Positions 7,557-14,513 of a stretch of DNA of 34,955 nucleotides are shown piece after piece. The position numbers and the translations under genes were made by a program. Source of the DNA: Oscillospiraceae bacterium. Lineage in GTDB: Bacteria; Bacillota; Clostridia; Oscillospirales; Ruminococcaceae. Location: positions 1-34,955 of the forward strand of contig JAAVIE010000073.1 of assembly GCA_014799325.1 (NCBI GenBank), in the 5' to 3' direction. Position 1 is the stretch's first letter. Each line of letters opens with the position of its first letter. The notes beneath the pieces were generated by a model. The model saw nothing but the letters and a program-made list of their open reading frames with translations. It had not been told where the DNA came from and ran no database searches.

Positions 7557-9323
7557 TTAGAAAACAATGACTTTATTTTTACCCGTTCTCTTAGCCTCAT
7601 AAAGCGCAGTATCAACGCGTGTGCAGAGGCTGTCAGCGGTGTCGTCCGCCTTTGCCTGTGTAACGCCGATGCTTATAGTCTGCTTACGCGCAAGAGGGAA
7701 GGTGATATGGGCAAAGCACTGACGTATAAGATCCGCAATAAGCGCCGCAGAGGAAACGTCGGTGTTGTTGAGCAGCATCATAAATTCCTCTCCGCCCCAC
7801 CGTCCTGCGGAGGAAGAGCCCGCATAGGCTTTATCCTTGCTGTTGAGAATATTCGCCAAGGCGATAATAACGTTGTCGCCCTCCTGGTGTCCATAGGTGT
7901 CGTTTACTTGCTTGAAGTTGTCTATATCAAGCATAATAAGGGAGAATTTCTCGTCCTTGACCTTTTCAAGGCTCTTTGAGATGCGTGACTGGATCTCCTT
8001 ACGGTTGTAAAGTCCCGTAAGTCCGTCTACAATGGCTGCCACTCTGAGCTTTTCATTCATCATCTCCAGCTTCTGGTTGGTATCCTCCAGCTCTTGTGCA
8101 ACGACGCTGATAAAGGTCGCCATACGTGATACAACAGGTACCTTTGACTGCAAGTTTTCGTCCATAGGGACGGTCTTTACCTCGAAATTTCTCTTTCTGC
8201 CCTCGCGCATTGCCGCAAATACAAGGGTAACGTTGTGCTGATTGAGATTTTCCTTTGCGCGGATAAATTCTCCGTGAGAGAAGAAACCTACGGTGGGCGC
8301 AATGCCGCTCAAAGGATATATCTCAAAGGTAGGCTCCTTATCTCCCCAGAAAGCGCGTCGGGCGGCGCAGGAGAAGATATGTATAACGTTGGGGCAGAAT
8401 TCCGCAATTTTAAGGCTGTCCTGCTTGATGCTCTCAACAATAGTCGCAGGGTCGCCGTAGGAAACGCGCACTACCGATCCAACGTCAATATCTGAACTCA
8501 TGGTTATGGAATCGTCCTCGTTGCTGGATACGGGCGTTCTCAGGATAGTGGTGTCGTTATGCTCGTAAAACAGGGGGAATTCGAGAGTATTATAGAAGAA
8601 GTTCTCGTCATTTTTTATGTTAAGGTACTTTTTGTACACGCGGTAAGCGGGAATGCCGTCCAGCTCGTAAAGTACGGAACCATTGGACTTGGTAACGATA
8701 AATTTTCTCCCAAGGGGCTTCCAGCCTGTGAGGTTGATAGACTCCACATAAAAATCCTCGCCGCCGTAAAAAACAACAAGAATTGCATTTTCGGAATAGC
8801 CGTTTCCTTTTGAAAATAAGCAGGAGTCGTCGCTGGTGATGTCGTCGCTGCAGGCTACCGCACCGAATATCTGTACATCGGGGGCAACGTCCTTTAAGCC
8901 CGCGCAAAACCGGGTTGTAGAGCATTGGGGGATAGTGAAGTACATCTCGATGCCCTTTACCCACGGGTTGAGCTTTGACTGTTCCACAATATCCGCGGCG
9001 ATCTCGTCTACGGACATTTTTGAAGTGTCATATTGGAAGATCCTGAACTGCGTAGTTTCACGCTCAAATACGGTGCAGACAACGGATATAGTTCCCGCAA
9101 GCTGACAGTCGACGATGTTTCCGCTGGTGGAACAGCCGAAGTACATATCATTGGGGAAAACACGTTCCACAGTATCGCTTACTTCTGCGATCTTTTCGGG
9201 GTCAAGATCCTCGGTGTATATCTGAAAGACCCTTTTTTCGGTATCCGAGCATCGGGTCTTGAACTCCAAAAGCTTTTGGGCAAGATCCTCTGAGCCGTTA
9301 TACTCAAATTTAAACTGTTTCAT
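7557..9323 (-). CDS. FIST-domain sensor diguanylate cyclase
   Basis: This 588-residue soluble protein joins an N-terminal FIST sensory region (about 30-400) to a C-terminal GGDEF domain (about 425-588). FIST hallmarks include FGCSTSGNIVD, IFGAVACSDD, a Cys/Arg-rich FSCAARRAFWG stretch and VGFFSHGEF. The cyclase domain has LTGLYNRK, MLDIDNFKQVNDTYGHQEGD, the active-site loop RWGGEEFM (GGEEF at about 510-514) and ISIGVT, so it should convert two GTP to c-di-GMP. No RxxD inhibitory site stands five residues before GGEEF, so product feedback is probably absent. I prefer ATG at 9323 (MKQFKFEY) over the in-frame TTG at 9332, which sits only two bases from GGAG. FIST domains are thought to sense small molecules such as amino acids. 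Confidence 0.92.
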   Translation of the reverse strand: MKQFKFEYNGSEDLAQKLLEFKTRCSDTEKRVFQIYTEDLDPEKIAEVSDTVERVFPNDMYFGCSTSGNIVDCQLAGTISVVCTVFERETTQFRIFQYDTSKMSVDEIAADIVEQSKLNPWVKGIEMYFTIPQCSTTRFCAGLKDVAPDVQIFGAVACSDDITSDDSCLFSKGNGYSENAILVVFYGGEDFYVESINLTGWKPLGRKFIVTKSNGSVLYELDGIPAYRVYKKYLNIKNDENFFYNTLEFPLFYEHNDTTILRTPVSSNEDDSITMSSDIDVGSVVRVSYGDPATIVESIKQDSLKIAEFCPNVIHIFSCAARRAFWGDKEPTFEIYPLSGIAPTVGFFSHGEFIRAKENLNQHNVTLVFAAMREGRKRNFEVKTVPMDENLQSKVPVVSRMATFISVVAQELEDTNQKLEMMNEKLRVAAIVDGLTGLYNRKEIQSRISKSLEKVKDEKFSLIMLDIDNFKQVNDTYGHQEGDNVIIALANILNSKDKAYAGSSSAGRWGGEEFMMLLNNTDVSSAALIADLIRQCFAHITFPLARKQTISIGVTQAKADDTADSLCTRVDTALYEAKRTGKNKVIVF

Positions 9324-9360
9324 ATAAAACAATACTCCAATCGTTGCAGATTTCTATATG

Positions 9361-9393
9361 CTATATTGAAATACTATATTGTAATACTATTTT
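9361..9393. repeat. 13-bp tandem repeat upstream of FIST-GGDEF
   Basis: CTATATTGAAATA is followed at once by CTATATTGTAATA and a partial CTATTTT unit. It lies 38-70 bases before the FIST-GGDEF start, where a promoter should be, and may be a regulator site or the A/T-rich promoter itself. No unambiguous -35/-10 pair was found. Confidence 0.6.
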
Positions 9394-9528
9394 ATGCGGC
9401 GTCTTTTTGCGCGGCACGAATATTACGAACATTATAGCATATTTCCGAGGATTTTGCAAGAGCGAATAGAATGGCTTGCAGAAACGGTTTGCGCGTATTG
9501 TACTAAAAAGCGGTAAAAAGTTCACCGA

Positions 9529-9685
9529 CTTGTAGAAAAACCTCCCGTTGATCGGATTTTCTACAAGCTGATGCCGTTTTTGGCGGCAAAGCCGCCAAAA
9601 ACAAAAATCGGGCAGAGCAAGGCTCTGACTCGATTTTTAGGCTACGATCTCAATTTGGAGAAAAAACCTGACGGTTTTTCTCCAA
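9529..9685. repeat. Cluster of four stem-loops
   Basis: Four separate hairpins stand in a row: 9529-9567 (CTTGTAGAAAA/TTTTCTACAAG), 9576-9602 (GTTTTTGGCGGC/GCCGCCAAAAAC, loop AAA), 9603-9638 (AAAAATCG/CGATTTTT with inner CAGAGC/GCTCTG) and 9655-9685 (TTGGAGAAAAAACC/GGTTTTTCTCCAA), the last followed by a run of six T on the plus strand. The first is related to the stems at 6278 and 12324. The 520-base gap 9333-9854 holds this cluster, the tandem repeat and a terminator, and no gene. Confidence 0.75.
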
Positions 9686-9814
9686 GCCTTTTTTCCCTCC
9701 AAAATTTATAACTTTTGACTTTTTATATAAGCTGAGATCACTTCCTCTTTTTTTCAAACAAGCCCCGGTATTAAGCAGATCTCCGTTCACACAGTTCCCC
9801 AAGAACAAAAAACA

Positions 9815-9836
9815 GGGGCTGCTTTTTCACAGCCCC
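9815..9836 (-). terminator. Terminator of the DUF362/ECF/kinase operon
   Basis: GGGGCTG/CAGCCCC closes on CTTTTTCA, and on the minus strand it is followed by TGTTTTTTG. It lies 18 bases beyond the kinase stop. Confidence 0.82.
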
Positions 9837-9854
9837 TTTATAATACTTATAATA

Positions 9855-10445
9855 TTATAATGTTCTTCCGTCTGTCTCAAACACCAACTCGCACTTCTCC
9901 CTTATCCCAAACGCCCCGAAATACTTTTCCTCCAAAGGGATCCACCTATTTCTGAACATCACAAGATCAGCTCCATTTCTTATTTGGATCCGCCTAAGCT
10001 GTTCCTCCTCCGACACGCTCAAAAAAATATGCAGATCATAAAATTCCCAAAGGTCGTGGTGGCAGCAATAAGAACCCTCTATCACCGCAATTTTCCCAAA
10101 GGGAATTTCCACAGCGGCGGAAAAGTCCATAGTATGACAGTCAAAAGGGTGGTACAAAACATTTTCTCCCTTGCATAAAGGTTTCAGAACCTCCTGTGCA
10201 AGCCTCTCCCTATCCATATTCCCCCCGGGTTCGGCGAGCCGTTCCTCGGTGCGCTGGTGCGATTGCAAAAAGAAATCGTCAGCATGAAAAACGCTGCATT
10301 TCAGCCGCTGACCGAGCATGGCGGCAAGGGTGGATTTCCCTGCGGCACACCTTCCGTCAACAGCGATAAGAAAAGGACGGGAACTGTTTTCCCCGAAAAC
10401 CTTTTTGGGAATGCTGTTTATTATCTTGTCAGCGATCTCTTGCAT
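9855..10445 (-). CDS. Uridine-kinase-like P-loop nucleoside kinase
   Basis: This 196-residue soluble protein has a Walker A motif GRCAAGKST at 31-39 and the family's substrate block VFHADDFFL near residue 52. Further on are YHPFDCHTMDF and VIEGSYCCHHDLWEFYDLHIFL, then a lid region EEEQLRRIQIRNG. The fold is that of uridine kinase / phosphoribulokinase-like enzymes; it is of usual length for the small branch that phosphorylates nucleosides or vitamin alcohols. As last gene of an operon with an ECF S-component, it may trap an imported substrate by phosphorylation (inference). AAAGGA seven bases before the ATG supports the start. Confidence 0.78.
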   Translation of the reverse strand: MQEIADKIINSIPKKVFGENSSRPFLIAVDGRCAAGKSTLAAMLGQRLKCSVFHADDFFLQSHQRTEERLAEPGGNMDRERLAQEVLKPLCKGENVLYHPFDCHTMDFSAAVEIPFGKIAVIEGSYCCHHDLWEFYDLHIFLSVSEEEQLRRIQIRNGADLVMFRNRWIPLEEKYFGAFGIREKCELVFETDGRTL

Positions 10446-10523
10446 CTCCTGATCCTTTCTTTTTGGAGAATTACCTGCACTTGTCAGGCGGTTATCCTGT
10501 TTTTGGGGGAATTTCCCGTGCTG

Positions 10524-11075
10524 TCAGGTCACCTTCTTGTGTTTGCGGAAGTGTACCAGCCCTGTACGGTCAAGAGCCACCATTATTGCGGGAATAAGTA
10601 TGAGCTGTAAAACAATTCCGGGAATGGCATTAAGGAAAGCCCCTGCCATAAACATTTTCAAAGTAAATCCCTCTCCGAAAACGCCTACCTGAATAAACTG
10701 AACAATGCCCCAGACTGCGCGTCCTGCGATCATGGCAAGTATCAGACAGCGGTAAAGCGCAACAACGCACTGCCACCGCGAAATTTGGTAAAGCAATCCC
10801 ACTGCAAGTCCGTAGGTCATCAGCTCAAAAGCCATAGATGTAGCGGTAGGGAAAAACACAGGTATTCCGAACATAGCCGAGCGGAGCAGGGGCAGCACAA
10901 AGCCCACCGCCGCGCCGTACTGCCAGCCGCAGATAAGTCCGCATAGCAGCACGGGAATGTGCATAGGCAGCAGCATATTGCCTATCTGCGGTATCTGCCC
11001 TGTGAGAAAGGGCAGTACCATGCCTATTGCCATAAACATTGCCGCTAATGTAAGATTTTTAACGGTTTTCTTCAT
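10524..11075 (-). CDS. ECF transporter S component (substrate-binding membrane subunit)
   Basis: The 183-residue protein is a six-segment membrane protein of the ECF S-component type: a short KKTVKNLTLAAMFMAIGM start, a proline/glycine-rich MLLPMHIPVLLCGLICGW region and a basic C-terminus (HFRKHKKVT). S components bind a vitamin, nucleobase or similar solute and share the EcfA-EcfA'-EcfT module, which is not encoded here and should be elsewhere. The substrate is unknown; the neighbouring kinase suggests a nucleoside or vitamin alcohol. It is 15 bases after the DUF362 gene and 78 bases before the kinase gene, all on one strand. Confidence 0.85.
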   Translation of the reverse strand: MKKTVKNLTLAAMFMAIGMVLPFLTGQIPQIGNMLLPMHIPVLLCGLICGWQYGAAVGFVLPLLRSAMFGIPVFFPTATSMAFELMTYGLAVGLLYQISRWQCVVALYRCLILAMIAGRAVWGIVQFIQVGVFGEGFTLKMFMAGAFLNAIPGIVLQLILIPAIMVALDRTGLVHFRKHKKVT

Positions 11076-11090
11076 ATTAGTCCTTTCTGC

Positions 11091-12113
11091 TTAAACCTGA
11101 TTATCGGGAGAGAAGGGAACAACGTTCTTTACAGCCTCCTGCAAGGTTATTTCCTTGTCTCCGTTTTCAATATCGTCAATGTCGATCAGCTTGTATTTAT
11201 CGTTGCCCATTTTCAGCTCCTTCATATAGGTGAGCTGTCTCAGTCCGTGGCGGGATTCGATACGCTCCACAAGATCTTTTTTGTCCTCGTCCTTAAGGGC
11301 GTAAACAAGATCCACACAAGCCTGATCCACTGCAAGTATATCCAAAGATGCCAGGATCCCCACATTGGGAGTAACTACGGGCGCTGCTTCCACGCCCTCG
11401 CAGTCACAGGATACCGACATATTTCTCATAACGTTTACAAAGCAGATCTTATCGCCGAAATGATCCTTTACCGCCTTTGCGGACTCGGTCATTCTCTCCA
11501 TAAATTCCTCGTCGGAAATATCCCACGTATCGTCGGAACCGGGGGTGGTGTGGATCTTTGCTTTTCCGATACGACCGTCTGCGCAGCCGATGCCGATGTT
11601 TTTGTCCGAGCCGCCGAAGCCGCCCTTGGTATGACCCTTGAAATGAGTCAGGACAAAAAGTGAATCATAATTCAGGATATTTTTGCCCATTTCCATTTCG
11701 GTGAACCATTTGCCGTCCTTTACAGGCAATGCTGTCACGCCCTCGGCGTCGGTAATGTCTACAGGGCAGAAGGTCCAGCCGTTGATCTTCAATGTTTCTC
11801 TGTGATCCTCGGTGGTATAGCGTCCGCCCTCGTAGTAGGTGTTGGTTTCTATAATGGAAGCGTCGGGCAGGTCATTTTCCACCACCGACTTCACCCATGA
11901 GCGGGGAATGATGTTGGGTCCGTGAGGCTCCCCTGTGTGAAGCTTGACGGCGACTTTTCCCTCAAGACTGCCCTTGACCCTGGCGAATATACGTCTAAGA
12001 CCCTCCGCGGAAAGATCGCGGGTGAAAAATACTACAGAGCTGTCTCCGGTGCGCTCTGAATAGGGGATATACTTTTCTCCGCCTGTTTCGGCGGTGGGCT
12101 TTTGATTTGACAT
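11091..12113 (-). CDS. DUF362 family protein
   Basis: This 340-residue protein is of the DUF362 type, with VAVKLHTGEPHGPNIIPRSW near the start, FVLTHFKGHTKGGFGGSDKN in the middle and IGIGCADGRIGKAKIH just after. Cysteines occur in GIGCADG and SVSCDCEG, but there is no C-terminal ferredoxin domain as some family members have. The biochemical role of the family is not settled. It is the first gene of an operon with an ECF S-component and a kinase-like protein. The ATG at 12113 is preceded by AAGGAG nine bases away, and a consensus promoter lies about 110 bases upstream. Confidence 0.88.
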   Translation of the reverse strand: MSNQKPTAETGGEKYIPYSERTGDSSVVFFTRDLSAEGLRRIFARVKGSLEGKVAVKLHTGEPHGPNIIPRSWVKSVVENDLPDASIIETNTYYEGGRYTTEDHRETLKINGWTFCPVDITDAEGVTALPVKDGKWFTEMEMGKNILNYDSLFVLTHFKGHTKGGFGGSDKNIGIGCADGRIGKAKIHTTPGSDDTWDISDEEFMERMTESAKAVKDHFGDKICFVNVMRNMSVSCDCEGVEAAPVVTPNVGILASLDILAVDQACVDLVYALKDEDKKDLVERIESRHGLRQLTYMKELKMGNDKYKLIDIDDIENGDKEITLQEAVKNVVPFSPDNQV

Positions 12114-12219
12114 AGTACTGCACTCCTTTTCTAATGGGCTGAATAATTAACTCTTTAAAAACAACAATGTTTTTCCGATATAAAGGGATCTTTTACAGCC
12201 GAAGTTTTTTCTTTGTATA

Positions 12220-12248
12220 ATTATAACGTTATTCCGCAAATCTGTCAA
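12220..12248 (-). promoter_or_regulatory. Consensus sigma-A promoter of the DUF362 operon
   Basis: On the minus strand TTGACA (12243-12248) and TATAAT (12220-12225) are spaced by exactly 17 bases. It leaves a leader of roughly 100 bases before the DUF362 ATG, in which I recognise no riboswitch. Confidence 0.85.
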
Positions 12249-12323
12249 TATTGTTTGAGCAATTTCCGAACGAGGTATTATTATATTTATGACAAAAACA
12301 GGGGCTGTAAAAAGTCTCCCTCA

Positions 12324-12364
12324 GCTTGTAGGAAAACCGATCAACAAAAGGTTTTCCTACAAGC
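12324..12364. repeat. Stem-loop of the CTTGTAG family, 15-bp perfect stem
   Basis: GCTTGTAGGAAAACC pairs perfectly with GGTTTTCCTACAAGC. Read on the minus strand its loop carries GTTGATCGG, which the 9529 copy carries on the plus strand; the 6278 copy has GTTGAACGG. A further hairpin TTCACTTTTTAAGTGAA follows at about 12369-12385. The 570-base gap 12114-12683 holds the DUF362 promoter, this stem and a family II element; no gene was seen. Confidence 0.75.
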
Positions 12365-12463
12365 AATTTCACTTTTTAAGTGAATTTTTCTCAAATAACG
12401 TGTTATTGAAAAGCCTCCAAAATTGTGCTATACTCTGAATGTCGACAGAGAAAGGCTTTCGCG

Positions 12464-12655
12464 TAATACTAATTCTTGATCATACAATAGACAAAGTCTA
12501 TTGTATGATGCCGCCCTTCGGGCGGCTGTCAAAATCAAAGATTTTGACAGAATTAGTATTGAACTAACTTTCTTGGCGGTTTCACCGCCAACGCCGTGCA
12601 AAGCACGGCGAATCATACTGTAGACATAGTCTACAGTATGATAAAGAAATAATAT
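12464..12655. repeat. Multi-hairpin element, family II copy A (left flank of exporter cassette)
   Basis: Part one is bounded by a perfect 10-bp inverted repeat, AATACTAATT (12465-12474) and AATTAGTATT (12551-12560), enclosing three hairpins: CATACAATAGAC/GTCTATTGTATG, GCCGCCC/GGGCGGC and TGTCAAAATC/GATTTTGACA. Part two has TTGGCGG/CCGCCAA, CGCCGTGC/GCACGGCG and ATCATACTGTAGAC/GTCTACAGTATGAT. The element ends directly before the ABC exporter gene. Copy B at 17061-17252 has the same length and orientation and about 93% identity by eye. Confidence 0.88.
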
Positions 12656-12683
12656 AAAATATTTTTTGAAATGGGGCGATAAA

Positions 12684-14513
12684 TTGAAAAGTAACTTAAA
12701 AAACAAAATGAGAGTTTTTGCCAACAACGCTTATGCGGTAAAAACCGTTTGGAGCATAAGCAAAAGCCGCGTCATACATACGGCAGTGTTTTGCGCTATG
12801 GGCTATGTGGAGCGGATCTTTATGAGCATTTTCTTCCTGCGGTATGTTATCGGGGCTATTGAGAGCAAGGCGGAATTTGTTACGATCCTAGGCTTTATCG
12901 GCATCTGCTTTGTCGTTTTCTGTCTGCTTGCCATGTATACAAGCTATATGAATTCAGTGGTAATTCCCTTTACCGATAATAAGATATACCGCTGTCTATA
13001 CCGTAAGCTGTACGCAAAGGCAGGCAATGTGGAGCTGAGATGCTTTGAGGATCCCGACTTTTACAACAAATACACAATGGCTCTTGACGGGGCGGCGCAG
13101 AAGATGACCAGATCCGTTGAGTTTTTCTTTCAGGTGATCTTTGGGATAATTGCGGCAGGGGCGGCATTTTCCTCTATGTTTATGATAGATCCTTTTTCTG
13201 TGCTGTTTGTGATCTCTCCTATTGTGGGCAATTTTGTTTTTGGCGGGCTGATGAACAAGGTCTGGGGCGGACGTTATGCGGAAAACGTTAAAAATACCCG
13301 TATGGGAGAGTATGTGAACCGCGTTATGCACTTGGCGGAGTATGCCAAGGAGATACGGTATTCCAACATTCATGAGCTTATGATGAAGCGCTATGATGAT
13401 TCCGTCAAGGGGAGCATGGCGGTGGCTGAAAAGTATTCCAAAAAGGCTATAGCTTTCAGCTGGGCGCAGAATGTTACCACTTTTGCCCCGGTTTTTGAGG
13501 GAATTATGATCTATGCCGCATACAGGACTATCGTTTCAAAGACAATGGGGCTGGCGGAGCTGGCTATTATGTTTGCGGCTATGTCTACTTCCTCCTGGAT
13601 ATTGATAACAATGTTCAACAATTTTATCGAGGCTATGAAAAACGGACAGTTTCTTGAATATTTCCGCACTTTTATGGAGTATAAGGAAAAGATTCCCGAG
13701 GATCAGGACGGAATTATCCCCGAAGAAAAAGTGCTGTCTGTTGAATTCAGGAACGTTTGCTTTGAATACAAGGAAAAGGAGCCTATAATAAATAACCTGT
13801 CCTTTAAGATAGAGGGGGATAAGGTCTGCACATTGGTAGGTCATAACGGTGCAGGAAAATCCACTATTATCAAGCTTTTGTTCAGACTTTACGATCCGAC
13901 AAGGGGTGAAATTCTTGTAAACGGTATCAATATTCGGAAATATAACTTGAAAGCGTACAGAAAGCTGTTTTCCGCGGCATTTCAGGACTATAGGATAATG
14001 GCGATGTCCGTCAAGGACAATGTTATTATGGGCGAAAAGATCGATGATCCCGATGAGACAGCGGCAAGGGCTTTGAGATGCGCAGGAGTGTGGGATAAGA
14101 TAGCGTCACTCCCCAAAGGACTTGATACCGTTATGACAAAGGAATTTGACGATAATGGCGCGGTGCTGTCGGGAGGTGAGCAGCAGAAGATCGTTGCAGC
14201 GAGAGCCTTTGCCCGTAATGCTTCTGTGAAGATCTTTGACGAGCCCTCAAGCGCACTTGACCCTATTGCGGAATATGAGCTGTACAAAGGGATAATGGAG
14301 GAGAGCAAGGGGCATATAACAGTGTTTATTTCTCATAGGCTTTCTTCTGTGAAAGATGCAGATGTGGTTTTTATGCTTGAACACGGTACAATTATCGAGC
14401 AGGGCAGTCATAAAGAGCTTATGGCGCTGGGCGGAAAGTACTGCGAAATGTTCACCAAGCAGGTGCGGAATTATCTTGCCGATGAAATTTACAAAGAGGG
14501 GGTTATGGAATGA
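12684..14513 (+). CDS. ABC exporter half-transporter A (membrane + ATPase fusion)
   Basis: Start chosen is TTG at 12684, seven bases after GGGG; an ATG at 12671 is out of frame and stops after three codons. The 609-residue protein has an N-terminal six-segment type-1 exporter domain (to about 330) and a C-terminal ATPase with Walker A GHNGAGKST (about 386-394), signature LSGGEQQK, Walker B VKIFDEPSSALD and switch FISHRLSSVKDAD. It overlaps the next gene by ATGA, so both halves should form a heterodimer. The cargo is unknown; such pairs often export peptides or drugs. No precursor peptide gene was seen nearby. Confidence 0.9.
   Translation: MKSNLKNKMRVFANNAYAVKTVWSISKSRVIHTAVFCAMGYVERIFMSIFFLRYVIGAIESKAEFVTILGFIGICFVVFCLLAMYTSYMNSVVIPFTDNKIYRCLYRKLYAKAGNVELRCFEDPDFYNKYTMALDGAAQKMTRSVEFFFQVIFGIIAAGAAFSSMFMIDPFSVLFVISPIVGNFVFGGLMNKVWGGRYAENVKNTRMGEYVNRVMHLAEYAKEIRYSNIHELMMKRYDDSVKGSMAVAEKYSKKAIAFSWAQNVTTFAPVFEGIMIYAAYRTIVSKTMGLAELAIMFAAMSTSSWILITMFNNFIEAMKNGQFLEYFRTFMEYKEKIPEDQDGIIPEEKVLSVEFRNVCFEYKEKEPIINNLSFKIEGDKVCTLVGHNGAGKSTIIKLLFRLYDPTRGEILVNGINIRKYNLKAYRKLFSAAFQDYRIMAMSVKDNVIMGEKIDDPDETAARALRCAGVWDKIASLPKGLDTVMTKEFDDNGAVLSGGEQQKIVAARAFARNASVKIFDEPSSALDPIAEYELYKGIMEESKGHITVFISHRLSSVKDADVVFMLEHGTIIEQGSHKELMALGGKYCEMFTKQVRNYLADEIYKEGVME

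Noticed and set aside
10446-10523. Hairpins in the gap between the ECF gene and the kinase-like gene
   Set aside because: Only weak short stems are present, with no T-run; not enough for a terminator or riboswitch.
12428-12727. Minus-strand open frame across the family II element
   Set aside because: It runs through the element into the exporter start and is not kept as a coding frame in copy B.
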